Shown: positions 11,189-23,640 of the stretch, in pieces
How the letters are laid out: each line of letters begins with the position of its first letter
Position numbering within the stretch: the stretch's first letter is position 1
Source of the DNA: Synaphobranchus kaupii
Taxonomy: Eukaryota; Chordata; Actinopteri; Anguilliformes; Synaphobranchidae
Assembly: GCA_029718625.1 (NCBI GenBank)
Contig: CM056383.1
Span: 63,488,849-63,552,848, forward strand
Length of the DNA stretch: 64,000 nt
Direction of reading: 5' to 3'
Made by a program: the position numbers and the translations under genes
Notes under the pieces: model-generated
The model's input: the letters and a program-made list of their open reading frames with translations, nothing else
Told to the model about the DNA's origin: nothing
Databases searched by the model: none

Positions 11189-14100
11189 TTCACAAGACAG
11201 ACCAAAATTGACCAAGGTTGGCAGCCCTGAGGCCACATGTATAAACAGTGCTGAGCAGAAAAATTAAAAAAAGAGAAAGCCTCAGAGTTAAGCCTCAGAA
11301 AGCCGCGTAAGGGAGCGCAGAAATTCAGATGTATAATATAACACGTGCTGTGAGAATCTGCATACCTATGCACACGTTGTTGGACACCATATGTACGCAA
11401 TGTTTGGTGTCAGTGTGATATGGCGGCATAGTGACCGAAAGGCAGAGGTAGAAAAAGCTAAACTTTTTTTTTAAGCAGATTTCTGACTTTCACCCTGAGG
11501 CGTTCTTTTACGCATTCTTTTACTCAGAGTTTTATACATGTGGCCCCTGGTCACAAGATTTGGTGCACATGTCCCTTGCCTCAAGGACCCAATGTCTATA
11601 TTGGACATTCCATTATTTTGCCTTTTTTGTAAAACACTGAAAATGCTATAGCCCTAGAAAATTTGACCAATTTGCATGAAATTTGCTATTTTGCTTTCAT
11701 CATACAGGTTTTACTTTCCGTAGGCCTTTGTCAACAAAAGAAAAGCAGAAATCCCCCTGCCTCACTTAAGGATTTGCTCTTCGAGCACTCAAACTCAGTC
11801 CGCACACTCAGATTTGCTCACTTAAGATTTTTTTCTGATCACACTCAAAACTACGTCCTCGCGGTTACAGATTTTTTTTCCACCGCGACATTACTGCCAA
11901 AAGTCCAGCCAATAAGAATTAGCGAGAAATGCACTTGCACAATTCTTATATCTTGTCTGTCCAGTTGGCTAGGTTGACAAACAGCTTTCAACATGTCCAC
12001 ATGGTGGCACTGTAATAGGCGATTTAAGGAACAAATTTGTCTCAAGAACCCATAAACTCAACCTACTTAGATTTTCCACCATTTACAAATTTTGTGAAAA
12101 ACAGGCCCTCCAGAACGACTGGACGGATGTGCTTGGAACTTAATATGCAGCATCGGTGGATCAAGCTCTATATGCCATATTACATTCAAACTTTTTGCTC
12201 AAACAATATGGCCACGATGGTGACACATGTGACACCGGCTATTATATGTGAATATTTTGACTAATCTCATTGATGGTTAGTACCACTGTAAAGCAGAGAT
12301 TCACAGCTTTATTTTGAGTGGTATTTAGAGTAGACTCATCAATGGTTGAGATTGTCAACTTTAAATTAGGGTAGTTTTTTTTTTTTAAATTAGGTAGTTT
12401 TTTCTGGATGTTTGAAAGGCACAATTTGTTGAGATAATGGCACTATTTGATAGTCTACAAAATACCATTAGGTGGTCATGGTCATAATGTTACACTGTAA
12501 AAGTGTTAATATGCTACAGCTCTCTGACCTTTTAATCTGTAACAGTTAAACTGCTGAAGCAACCACACTAAAGTTTATTCATTATCTTTACATTATAGCT
12601 TGTTTGGTATGCACTTCTACGACATGCCAGCTAAAGAATCTCTTAGGCCATTGACAACCTGTGCCTATTTCAGTTGAAAGCCTTGCGCTCCAAGCTTGCA
12701 GAGATATATTTGAATATATTTCTGTATGTTAAATATACTGCAATCATAATACATGCATACAAAATAATGTTGCTTTAGATATTGGTATACATTACACACA
12801 GCGGTGAAATATATTTTCCAAGAAGTCCACACATTTAGAATATATTACGGTAAATTCCTTTTCTGTAAGGAAAACATTTTCACCCATCAAGGTAAGCCCA
12901 TTCCAAAAAGACCCATTGCACGTCGTAGATTTTATTGCTTGCTTAAAATAATGTATTGTGGCCAGTAAAAATCCACTTGCCTTGTTAAAAGAAACACATA
13001 ACAGTAACTCTGAAATGAATGCCATCCAATAGTTTTAGTCAAGAATTATTCATGAATATTGCTCCATTGACAGATTTTATTTAATGAACCCTCAGTTTGC
13101 GTTTGATCACACATAATCTGACGAGAGACTTACATGGATTGAGATGAGCTAAATCAACCTTCATAAAATGTCAGCAGATTAATAAATACAACAGATTAAT
13201 TTTCATGTCATCGAACGCAGCCTTGAAAGCTAGTAACATATAAATAAAAATTGATCAAATAAATTTATCATTTTGTTCCAAACAAAATGCAAATAAAGTG
13301 TCAGGATTTATAAGAGCATTTCAAATTTTCTTAAGGCAAATGAAATGTATGCGTTTTAATGGAAAGTATTGCATTTATATATACAAATTTTAAACCTGGA
13401 AGCCTAGAAGCACAGGCTGAGGAACAACCACTCACTAATATCCATACACTCGATATTCATAATGAAACAAGCTATCCCCTCTTCAGGAGAGTTACATATA
13501 TCAGATATCTCATTGGGGCTACGTTAAAAAAAAAAAACTTCCTGCAAATATTAGTGGTCATTATAAAAGCAGAACTAGTCACACAGACCACACTTTATTG
13601 CTGAAATGTTACTCTTGTCTTTTGCTGAAAAGGTTTCACACCAGTATTTTACAAATGACAAGATGTCAAATTTTTTTAATAAGCTACATTGTGCATCTGC
13701 CTTAACCGTCTCTTACTGTTTGTGCCTCAGCAGAGGTACTGCAAGGTCAGTAACAGACACAAATGCAAGGCCTGCTGTTATACCAATGCTCTTTTACTAT
13801 TGATAAACAATAGGCCGACATGAACTTCAGAATAAGACAAATCGTACTCCCAAGGAAAAGTAGCAAAGCTAATGCCATTAGTAGAATGTGTTCCAACTTG
13901 TACATCTGAGGTTTAAGAAATAAACAAAGACAATAAAAAGGACTTAATCAGGCTATTTAGATTATAAATTACGAAAGAAAACCTTTATTTTATGTTTGGA
14001 ACCATCTGCACCATCTACATTAAATTCTATTGTAAACTGATTTCTGTTAAAAAATATTCCTGGGGAATTCCACCGATAAACATTAACCTTATTTAACAGA

Positions 14101-14194
14101 TCAAGGCGCAACTGAAGTCTCTCTTTGTGGCTAGCTAAAACGATCTCTGAACCGAAATATCGGCTCTGAAAGGTGCAAATTTGGTAGAGGTATA

Positions 14195-14501
14195 CAAACC
14201 CCAATTCCAAAAGTTGGGACAGTATGTAAAATGCACATAAAAGCAGAAAGCAGTGATTTGTAAATTCTCTTTTACATACATTTAATTGAAAACAGTACAA
14301 AAGAAAATATATTTAATGTTTTACCTTATCAATGTTATTGGATGGATATGGATATCGCTTGAAGGGTTGTTCCTCCTGAATTATTTTTCCATATAGTCCA
14401 ATAGGGAAATGAGTCAGGAGAAACGACCCTTAAAATAATCACTGCTTTCTGCTTTTATGTGCATTTTGATACTGTCCCAACATTTTTGGAATTGGGGTTT
14501 G
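14195..14501. mobile_element. TA-flanked MITE with internal palindrome
   Basis: CAAACCCCAATTCC and GGAATTGGGGTTTG are the termini, with TA at 14193-14194 and 14502-14503. The inverted arms extend about 70 bp (ATGCACATAAAAGCAGAAAG with its reverse complement). In the middle sits the same hairpin core seen in family F1 (GTTCCTCCTGAATTATTTTT ... GAGTCAGGAGAAACGACCC). Confidence 0.85.
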
Positions 14502-15390
14502 TACGTCAAAATGACGTATAGCTCTACCCTTCCTCATTTAAAAAAAAAACTACAGTGCTTTCAGTGGGCAGGTAAGTTGAATTTGGAGAGACCTCCCACA
14601 CCTCCGAGGAGGCATTGACCGAAATGAGAGGCTGTATTTCCCCCGTTTTTCCAGCTAATGGTGGTGACATTTTTTCAGTCAAACTGTCGTTGCTAGCTTG
14701 CTAGCGAGTAACGTTAGCCTCTCTCGAAGAACCACTTACAGGACTAGTATTAACGCCCAGCCCCTCTGGTTATATTCAGTGGGCGTGGCAACCTGTGACT
14801 GGTGTTGTCTGACGTCGCCCATAAGATGTAAGCACCCGACTGTTGTAGTTCACAGTAAAGCAGGTACCTGGTACATGCGCAGTAGTTCGGGGCTATATCT
14901 CTGCTCTCACTACAGGTAGAGAGTTGGCTGACAATTAATTTTAATCAGGAGGACCGCTACTCTTCTACAAATCAAACATCATTTTTCGGTCGAATTCCCC
15001 TTTAAATAAAATGTATTGTAAGTGTGAGAACACTCAGCCCAAGCTTGAATGTTTTATAGTTAACAAAATCAAACCTTCACGATACCCTATTTAATGACAC
15101 GCCCAGGGAAATCATACATCTCACACAGAACCTAGGCCCACATGTATAAACCATTAGGTTGTGCTGGGCCGTGCTAGTTCGCTACATGAGGCTTCTCATT
15201 TAGAGCACCCCTGTTAAAACGGATTTTTAATCTGCCCTTTTTAGAGGTGAAGTCCATATAAGCAACTAATAATAAAACATTGATCATCATTTCCATCCTC
15301 CTGTCATTAGTGGCGATGATGTGCATTAAATTAACGTGAACGGAACTAAGACGTTGCCCACAGGAGACTTGGAGTCGCTTCACTGCGTGG

Positions 15391-15996
15391 TCAGCAGCAG
15401 GTGGCACCAGAGCGGGACTTCCTGTGCAGATTGACCGTATCCGTGGCCATGAGGTGCTCTGCCCTCTCGTCGACGGCGAGCACGCGGCGTGCCGCCTCCT
15501 CAAAGGCCGCCGCCACGTTGGTGGCGTCCTTGGCGCTGGTCTCGTAGTAGGGGTGGTCCCCGTTCTCCCGGCACCACCGGCGGGCCTCCTCGGCGGTCAC
15601 CTGCCGCTCCGCCACGTCCAGCTTGTTGCCCAGCACCACGAAGGGGAAGCCGTCGGGATCCTTGACGTCCGCGTAGTACACAAACTCCTTCTTCCAGTTG
15701 GCCAGGTTGACGAAGCTCTGGCTGTCGTCCACGCTGAAGGTGAGCAGGCAGCAGTCCGAGCCCCTGTAGAAGGGGGTCCTGAGGCTGCGGAAGCGCTCCT
15801 GGCCCGCCGTGTCCCAGATCTGCATGGTCACGGGGCGGCCCTCCACCTCCAGGTCCTTGTTGAGGAACTCCACGCCGATGGTGTGGAAGAGGTGCGAGTC
15901 AAACTTGTTGGTGACGTAGCGGTTCATGAGGGAGCTCTTGCCCACCCCGCCGTCCCCCAGCAGGATCACCTTCAGCAGGGACGACTTGGCCGTCAT
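15391..15996 (-). CDS. rab9a: rab9a (Ras-related GTPase Rab9A), single coding exon
   Basis: Rab9A is a small GTPase of late endosomes that directs return of mannose-6-phosphate receptors to the trans-Golgi. The 201-residue product has every G motif: P-loop GDGGVGKS (14-21), switch I FHTIGVEF with Thr39, DTAGQE (62-67), NKLD (124-127) and ETSAK (152-156). It ends in the double-cysteine prenylation signal (200-201). Length equals human RAB9A. The C-terminal TDTVNLHRK is the RAB9A form; RAB9B differs there. The ATG is preceded within 22 nt by an acceptor-like CTTTCCTCCAG, so a noncoding first exon is likely and the coding region is intronless, as in mammals. The exon is far more GC-rich than its surroundings. 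A 228-codon antisense ORF over it is a composition shadow. Confidence 0.97.
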   Translation of the reverse strand: MTAKSSLLKVILLGDGGVGKSSLMNRYVTNKFDSHLFHTIGVEFLNKDLEVEGRPVTMQIWDTAGQERFRSLRTPFYRGSDCCLLTFSVDDSQSFVNLANWKKEFVYYADVKDPDGFPFVVLGNKLDVAERQVTAEEARRWCRENGDHPYYETSAKDATNVAAAFEEAARRVLAVDERAEHLMATDTVNLHRKSRSGATCC

Positions 15997-16241
15997 GGCT
16001 GCTCTTCTGGGATAGCGCCTGGAGGAAAGAGTGAAGTCAGCCGTTCTGTTCTACAGCTGTCTGTCGCTGCTCTAAATCTGAACCCTTCACCTTGGTACTG
16101 GTATCATTAGCCTTCAATAATAACTGCAAATAGGTGAAATAAAATAAGTAACAGGACTCGTTTTTTAAATAAATAGACAGAATCTACCTTGTAGTACAAA
16201 TTATTATTATTAGTATTATTGAAGGCTAATGACCCTCTTAC

Positions 16242-16300
16242 CGCGGACGGTCACAGAGTTTGAAGTTTGAACATGTTATCACTGCTACAAGACATCTTCA
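16242..16300 (-). other. inferred noncoding first exon of rab9a
   Basis: On the minus strand CCGTCCGCG is followed by a consensus donor GTAAGAG at 16241-16235. It pairs with the CTTTCCTCCAG acceptor just before 16018 to remove a 223-nt intron. The exon's 5' end is estimated from the TATA-like site about 30 bp upstream. No transcript evidence is available. Confidence 0.45.
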
Positions 16301-16320
16301 CTAGCTAGTTTGTCAACAGG

Positions 16321-16340
16321 CTTTATTTATAAAGATGGCG
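16321..16340 (-). promoter_or_regulatory. candidate rab9a core promoter: TATA-like box and YY1-type motif
   Basis: Read on the minus strand, CGCCATCTT (reverse complement of the YY1-type AAGATGGCG, 16332-16340) directly precedes TATAAATAAAG (16331-16321). The spacing to the candidate exon donor suits a short 5' UTR exon. Such motifs also occur by chance in AT-rich DNA. Confidence 0.35.
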
Positions 16341-16757
16341 CTATGGGCCGTTGCCAAGCATACATAATTACAAGAAGACTATGTATGAGCTTCTCTCATA
16401 TTTGCTGCATAACAGTGGGACCATCACAAAACAAGTATTGTGATTCTCATTAAACAGTGTTACCGTTAAAAAGGTTCTGTAACAGCTCCCCTTTTAGCCA
16501 ACAAAATTAAATAAAATTAGAGTCCCTCTCAGACTAGTGTTAAACACACAATAAATGGACAAAGTGCCTACATCCTTACCTCTATTGTTCTCTGTAAATC
16601 ATCACTCACTCCCTGGAAGAAAAACAGTTTACAAGTTAGTTTATCCACCCTGTGATAAGGCTTTCAGAGAAATAAGAGATAGCAAAATAGAAAAACTTAA
16701 GACTAAAGTAGGGCGAGGTGATATCCAGATACCATAATAATAACGATACCATTTTAA

Positions 16758-17373
16758 AGGGTAAGTACACCCTAGATCACTTTTTTTCTCTCGCTGTAAA
16801 CGTGTTTGTATGCCTACCTTACAATAAAACCTATTCATCCATTCCGTTATTTCAACAATTCTGAAATAATATTGTATATCATAAGAAACTGGTAGAAAAG
16901 CGTCTTTGTGCTGCCCTCTAACGGTTGAAATTCCCTTTCTGCTCCCCACACTGCCCCCGCCCAATCCTGATGTCAGAGTACCTCTTTGGAGGCACCTCTA
17001 CTTCATATGGAAAATTGAAACAGCCGGCACCTGATTGGTTAGACCCGCTACGTTACTTTCGTTTCGGCTCCACGGAACGTCCTGTTCATAAACTCTCTTA
17101 TTCCACCTAAATAATCCACGAAAATATGTTTCTGAAAATATTTGAGGTGAGAAATAGGCCATGCCGTTGCTGAATCTTGATCTGCAACGTCTAGTTTGAC
17201 AGTCTGATCCGAGTTATACAAAATAATTTCTACATTGTACGTTCATTTATGCAAATGACGACGGACACAGCTCCTCCGCCCCCATCCCTCTCCCTCGCTC
17301 ACCCCACAAAGTATTTTTCAAAATTGTGTAGTAGGCGGAGACAGGCTGAGACAGTAGTGGGTGTACTTATGCT
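16758..17373. mobile_element. TTAA-flanked MITE 1
   Basis: AGGGTAAGTACACCC and GGGTGTACTTATGCT form inverted ends, each bordered by TTAA (16754-16757, 17374-17377). The 616-bp element has no transposase. TTAA insertion fits piggyBac-type mobilisation. It sits about 0.4 kb upstream of the inferred rab9a promoter. Confidence 0.75.
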
Positions 17374-17889
17374 TTAATAGCAGCATGTTAAGAATTTTGT
17401 AGTTTTACTGTTCGAAATTCACTGCATTGACACAGCCTATGTTATCATAAACATTTCAAGGGTTGCTCTTGCAATGCTACAATGGGTTTTAATCAAAATG
17501 TGGGCACTGATATGCTTATTTCAGCATGACTCTTTTATGGTCTTGCATGTCGCTTCACATTACATTAACCTCCGTGGAAAACTGAAAGAAAGATCTGTAA
17601 CTGGCTATCTGCATATCACCTGGCAGTACAGACCATCTAGCTATATCAGCTTTTTAGCTAGCTGATATTTCACGTAGGATTCCTTTACAATGTAGCCTAT
17701 AGCTTGGTAAAAGAACGACAGGACTTGACGGTCAACATTAAAGGCGCATAAAAGTCTGCCTGATGATCATGCATGCCGAACCACACGCACACCACACGCA
17801 ACACAGCATATGTCATAGCCTAAGCCTATACATCAAAATGTATTCAACCATGAATGAGACTTAAAAATAAATAAGCATAATATATACCA

Positions 17890-18430
17890 ATGAGACATAC
17901 AGACGGGCGACAAATGAAAGGAAAAACCCCTACAGTGAGGGGGTCCGGTGGCTCTGTTATGCTGTGGGGGGCATTTTCCTGGCATGGTTTGGGTGCACTT
18001 GTTCCCTTAGAGGGAAGGGTCACTGCAAATCAATACAAAGTTATTCTGAGTGATCACCTTTATCCTATGATGAAACATTTCTATCCTGATGGGAGTGGGC
18101 TCTTCCAGGATGACTATACCCCCATCCACAGGGCACAAGGGGTCACTGAATGGTTTGACGAGTATGAAAATGATGCGAATCATATGCTATGGCCTTCGCA
18201 ATCACCAGATCTCAACCCAATTGAACACCTATGGGAGATTTTGGACCGACGTGTTAGACAGCGCTCTCCACCACCATCATCAAAACACCAAATGAGGGAA
18301 TATCTTTTGGAAGAATTATTCCATTAGAGTTCCAGAGCCTAGAATCTATGCTAGACTAGAGGTAGAATCTATGCCAAGGGGCATTGAAGTTGTTCTGGCA
18401 GCTCATGGTGGCCCAAAACCTTACTAAGAC
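17890..18430 (+). pseudogene. Tc1-like transposase fragment (C-terminal half)
   Basis: An open stretch of 145 codons reads [20 protein letters not shown], then [20 protein letters not shown], then [20 protein letters not shown]. These are the central and C-terminal catalytic motifs of a Tc1-type transposase. The N-terminal domain is missing and the last part (to about 18430) is shifted. It belongs to a different subfamily from the 28-kb element and is related to the remnant at 35.6-36.1 kb. Confidence 0.88.
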
Positions 18431-18772
18431 ACTTTATGTTAGCTTTTTCTTTAATTTGTCACCCGTCAGTATATTGTGTGTAAACTCCTGCAAAATGGCT
18501 GGCTTCTGGTTGTCCTGTTATTTCACATAAAAACAAAATCTTACTTAATGTGTAACAATTTGTGTGTGTAGGCTATAGTAGGTATTGATAAGTTGACTTT
18601 GATAATATGATTTTCACACAGACTTGAACGAATGAGGTTAAAAGGTCCTGCCATCATTGTGCAGGCCACTATTAGGTTGAGAAGCAAACCATTCTGAAAT
18701 TGCTGGGTGAATCTTGGTAACTGAATTGTCATATTTTTCATTACTTTCTACTCTCTACTACTCTCTCTAAGG

Positions 18773-19038
18773 CAGGGGTGCACAACAAGGGCCGATCCAT
18801 CCGATCCATTTCAGGATTTTGTGCCAACTTCTACTCTTAATTATTCCATTAGCTCAATCTTGGCATTGCACCGGCTGCAGACTGCAAGTGTATACATCCA
18901 AATATTTTACTGTGCTCAAATACAGTAGTGCTTCAGCATAGTTTATACTAGGGCTGTCAGAAAACTAAAGCGATGGTAATTGCTTGGAACAAAAACAAGC
19001 ACGCAGACAGCCCCCCAGGACCAGAGTCGTGCACCCCT
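18773..19038. mobile_element. hAT-like MITE
   Basis: The ends CAGGGGTGCACAAC and GTCGTGCACCCCT are inverted, and the sub-terminal GGATTTTGTGCCAACTTC and GGAACAAAAACAAGC are also partly complementary. Size is 266 bp. No convincing 8-bp duplication is seen. Confidence 0.65.
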
Positions 19039-19765
19039 AAGGCTACCAAACACCTGGAAACATTGTCAGAAAGCAGTGATCTCAAAGATATCTTGTTTAG
19101 CTTAAACTTTGGTCTTTGTCCAATTGGTTTGTTAACCCCTTAACTACCACCTATTTTATTTGCATTTTAACGGTGACAATCAATCTGGTAACACAATATA
19201 CCATTTGAAAGTTTTAAAACTCACAATACTAGTTCTATCTTATGATTCCAATAGCGAAAATGGTTCCTAATTTTCTAACATGGAAATCCCCAGATGACAC
19301 AAATCACTATGAAGTCGTTGTTCTTATCCTGGCAAAGAATAAATAAACCATTTATGTCAGAGAGAAAGCAGAACTTCCACTGTGTTTGAGCTTCTGTTAC
19401 TTTGTTTCAGTAATATTTAGAGTAATGCTGACTCATGGAAAACAAACTCCTAAGGGTTGGCCTATCTTACAGGTGAGACCAGACTCCTAAGGGTTAGCCT
19501 ATATTACAGATTATGCCTTTGCCTTTATTTGTGGGCTTGTGTTAAAAAAGGTGGTGCTAGAGAAGGGGATAACTCAGTATGAAACTTGTCAAAGACATAC
19601 ACTTTGTACTCTATATACCTACATTCACATGGTTTATGGCAAACAAAAGATAAACAACTTTGCCAGATGATGATGAGCAATAATAGTAAATGATATACAA
19701 AGTTAGACTAATTTGCTAAGCAACAAATGTAGGCCCAGCATAATTATGTACAGACACCAGTTCCT

Positions 19766-19782
19766 CCCCCCCCCCCCCCCCC
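19766..19782. repeat. poly-C run (17 C)
   Basis: Seventeen C shortly before a TTAA-flanked MITE. Confidence 0.8.
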
Positions 19783-19802
19783 GAATGCATGCTTCCATTT
19801 AA

Positions 19803-20214
19803 AGGTTGTATCAGCGATTTTGGGTGACGTCACTTCTGAAGCGAAATCCCAAACAAACATACTTATGAATAATTATGTTATGTTTTAAAAAATAGTGTTC
19901 AAGCATCCAGAATTATAACCACGTTAATAACGTTTGTAAGAAACCAAACCGTTTGTAAATCCGTCAAGATTTCAGCGAGATAAGAGTATTAGCGTTTGTG
20001 CAGATCATTGTGATTGGTTGGAATACTGTTTATTTTGGTTTTGAGTGGTTGGTAGTACCATTTGTTTTTGTGTACGATCTCGGAGCATAGGCTGCCTACA
20101 GAGACGCGTTTTTTTTTGACGGCCTGCTTATGGGGCGGGCAGCTAGCGGATCGTGAGGAAAAATCAGATGAATGTGATCATTTATGTTTCCACCCAAAAT
20201 CGCTGATACAACCT
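19803..20214. mobile_element. TTAA-flanked MITE 2
   Basis: AGGTTGTATCAGCGATTTTG and its exact reverse complement form the ends, bordered by TTAA at 19799-19802 and 20215-20218. The 412-bp element has no frame. It is a piggyBac-style nonautonomous element with an end sequence different from MITE 1. Confidence 0.85.
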
Positions 20215-20845
20215 TTAAGAGGGGAAAATACAAATGACTAATTTGCACACCATTCTGTTACTAAACGGCAAAGAATTCAGTTAAAATACCGTCATAACAA
20301 TTTTAGGCCATATAGCCCAGACCTAATTTAATGTACCAGCCAGAAGAATTCATATCACATTTAGTTTTTTCAAAATGTTTAGCTTCAAAAAATGCCTTTG
20401 GAAAAAAGCACTTAATTTGATGTTTCCATTACCGTAAAAATGTATTTATTTTAGTTGTGAAGTGGGGGTGATGACTGCAAGCTCAGGTACAGTGACAATG
20501 ATGGTGATTAGTTTTATCACTGGTATCTCTTGTTAATTAATAAATTAGCATTTAAAACTCATCGTTATGTTACCAGAAAATATGTATTAGAAAAGATTTA
20601 GACATCTTTTTAGACATTTTCAGTTCTTTTTATGGTGCTTGAAAATTATGGCAAGTGTTTCTTCAGTTCACTTACCACCAGTTTTGGAGTTCCAGAAACA
20701 CTATCTTTTAACAGTGTGGGATGTCTGTCGCGTAAATTCCATTAAGTGACTACGAAAGTCATGTTTGTCCATAAAAACTTACATGTCTGTTATTTGTCAG
20801 CGCCTTTTTTCCCCCCCTTTTCCGGGTGCATTATAAAGCATTTGC

Positions 20846-20944
20846 CCTTATGGAAATGTAATATACTGCAGTATATTTTAAATATATTGTGAAGATAATT
20901 TTGATATATTTACAATATACTGCAGTGTATGCTTTTTCCATAGG
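20846..20944. repeat. AT-rich palindromic repeat, copy 1
   Basis: GTAATATACTGCAGTATATT is followed by its near reverse complement (ACAATATACTGCAGTGTATG) around a centre near AAGATAATTTTGATATAT. The same ~95-bp foldback recurs at 49.6 and 49.9 kb. Confidence 0.75.
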
Positions 20945-22049
20945 GAAAGGTTAATTTTGACCTCAAGCTAAGGTTAATTGTCCTGGCCCAAACTTTATTA
21001 AAAAGATAGAATCCAGAGGGAGTTATACTGTATAGGGCCAAGAGGAGAGGCTGCAACGAACGCCACACCACAGCCAACCGTCATCCTGGTGAGCAAATAG
21101 AATTGTATAAATGTATGCATTATTGGAATTCACTAATGTTCACCTTGAGTATATTTGGAACAGCAAAGCAAGGAGATGATGCAAGAATGCTGTGCAAATT
21201 ACTGACAGTGAAGAGGAAGAACAAACACGTTGTGCACTTCCACAAGAAGCACAGTAAGGGCTTTGTCCTTATCATTAAAGAAAGCACTGGTGCCAAAGGC
21301 GTGGCGTCTCCCAGTGACTCCTCGTGTTCTCCCCATTATGGCTTTTCAACCTATGATCGCTCTTTGCCAGGCGTCTCACAGCACGGGTTTGTGACAGCAA
21401 AACAGTCTTGAACAATTCTGTGGTTACCACAGTTTCACTGTATCAATGAGTAGCATGAATGCGCTGCTATGAATGAATAGAATGGACTGCCCTGATTTTG
21501 ATCTAGCAGCCTACAAATGTTTTTTTGGCCACTTCGCCCCAACCCCTTTCACAAAAAACCTTTATCTATTTTGTGTCATGGCATTACCATGCATATTGCT
21601 CCACATAGGCTTATTTCCTTATCAAAAAGTGGTTTGAATAAAACAACAGTTTAATTGATTGAGAGTAATGATATGCATATATTTGCATGAGCTGTTTTAC
21701 ACTGCAGTAAAACTTCTTGGTTTTGCACATTTGAAGGTTTAAATTGTGCTTCTGAGCATGATTAAAATTCCCCAAGTCAATAATCCAACAATTGAGATCT
21801 TGTTAGAACATTCCTTGACTTAACGTTACTTTTTGTTGGTTTTTCACAGGATAATCTGATTTTCAGTGCCCCATCTTTGGTCCCATTTTGTGAATGGTTT
21901 GATTTTGCTTGGTTGGTTCAATTTGGTTGACCTCCCTTTTCAAGTTCACATTCTTAATGTGTCTAAGGACACGGATCACGCAAGACAAATGGAACTGAGC
22001 ATACTATAGGAATACAAATGACATGCTATGATAACACCCAGTATGGCCA

Positions 22050-23640
22050 CAAAGAAAACTGACGCTATTTATTTTATCATACCTGGCTGTGACAGCAAGC
22101 TAACAAATATAAGCAAACTGCAGTTTCATTTCGTTTTAGCTTAGCAAACTGGTTATGGCTTACTGCCTGCAACAGTGGCTGATCTAATGTTAGCTATAGT
22201 TAGAATAGTAACCTAAAATATGGATTTATCGAAACATAAGCTACCATTTAAATGACACAATTAGTCTGGCTCGTTAGCAAGTGAACTATCTAACGTTAAG
22301 TTCCATATTAGGGAAGAATGGTCTTGAAACAGTGAGCTTAGCCTACAGTGTCTCCATCAAACGTTACACTAACGTCAGCCAATAACATTAATACAACTAA
22401 ATTAGTTTAATGTCACCGCACTGAGTTCTTGAAGTTTTACCACACCAGGTCAACATGTTGCAAACCAATGAAGCAGTAGAGCTAAAAGACCATACAAATC
22501 TGGCTGATGACTTTGTGAAATAAAATAGATGACCCCAATCTCCATCCTGCGTTAGTTCCACGACCCCAAGCTTAGGGGTGCGTCCAATAGTCGAAAAATG
22601 CACCCTCCTTTCCTCCACTACCACCTCCTCTCCTCCGTGCCCCGGAAACGGATCTTTTAATCTAATGTTGCTGATTGCATCTTAATTACGTATTAATGGT
22701 TACATATTAATTAATGTCTCAACGCAAACCGCAATGTCAGGTACATTGTATACTGTACATGTAAATACTTGTACTCGAAACGTGCATGCAGTTTTGCATA
22801 CTTCCGGGTAGGAGAGGAGTGGTAGTGGGGGAGTGGAGGAAGGGAGGTGGGGAGTGAAGAATATTGGGACGCACCCTAGCAAACGACAAATAATGCGTCA
22901 CTGGCTGCACATCTTGGCGCAGCTAGTAACGTTAGTTAAATTATAATAATAGCACATTATAATAATACACGAGCTAGCTAACTAAGGTACCACGACGTTT
23001 ACAAATTAGCTCGGCTCATTACGGTAATTGAATTTGGCATCTTAAGGCGACGTAACGTTAAATAACTGGGGAATGCACAACGAAGAACCCCCTAATTACA
23101 ACTCCCTATTGATAACGTTATCCGTAGCTAGTACATCTAACGTTAGCTAGTACCAAGCAAGCAACAGATAGCTAAAGTTTCCACAGTGAAGCAACTCTTT
23201 ACAATTTAACGTTAGCTAGTTAGCTTAACAGTTAAATGGCTAGGTTAGTGCTCGTTAGCTAGCACACTTTAACAACAATCGCTAGGTAAGCCGTTTTGTG
23301 CTAGGTTAGCGAGTTGGATTTGTGTTGCAGATGGAGGAGCTATAGCTAACTCCAGCGTTACTAAGTTAGCTAACTTAGCTAGCTAGTTAAGACGTTAACG
23401 TTACACGACTTTTTTTTTTGCTTATAGGCATTTAACAAGGCATTTTAATTGGCATTCACTGGTGCCTAGAGATAATGCCTGGCAATACAGCTTCGTAAAA
23501 GTCTGTGTTTATAACGTTAGCTATCTTGTGTGCCTGGTCAGATAATCTGCGCCAACGACCTAGCTAAGCAAGTTAACGTTAGGTAGGTAATGTCTGTCTC
23601 CGCACATCGTTAGTTACATAACGTTGTCACACTGCGACCA
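22050..23640. other. gene-free stretch rich in AACGTT and GCTAGC palindromes
   Basis: No gene recognised. The 6-mers AACGTT, GCTAGC and GTTAGC recur through the stretch, for example TAACGTTAGCTAGTTAGCTT (about 23207-23226). This is a known low-complexity texture of fish DNA. A MITE (22573-22878) interrupts it. Confidence 0.5.
22573..22878. mobile_element. MITE with TAGGGTGCGTCC-type ends
   Basis: TAGGGGTGCGTCCAATAGTC at the left is mirrored by ATATTGGGACGCACCCTA at the right. The sub-terminal CCTCCTTTCCTCCACTACCA is mirrored by TGGTAGTGGGGGAGTGGAGG. It is 306 bp with no frame. Confidence 0.75.

Larger units (their letters stand above)
9703..15173. other. gene-free stretch downstream of rab9a
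   Basis: No protein family is recognised. Apart from the SINE piece, the F1 copy, the poly-C run and the TA-flanked MITE listed separately, the sequence is AT-rich with short frames only. A GGCTAGTTAACG-type patch lies near 14690. Some of 14.5-15.4 kb could be rab9a 3' UTR; a possible ATTAAA on the minus strand lies at 15226-15231. Confidence 0.5.

Noticed and set aside
15424..16110. 228-codon plus-strand frame opposite rab9a
   Set aside because: It is the antisense of a GC-rich Rab coding exon; no family motifs, and all Rab motifs lie on the minus strand.
21103..21411. 102-codon plus-strand frame with Lys/His-rich text
   Set aside because: I saw no known domain and no conserved signal; left as unsupported.
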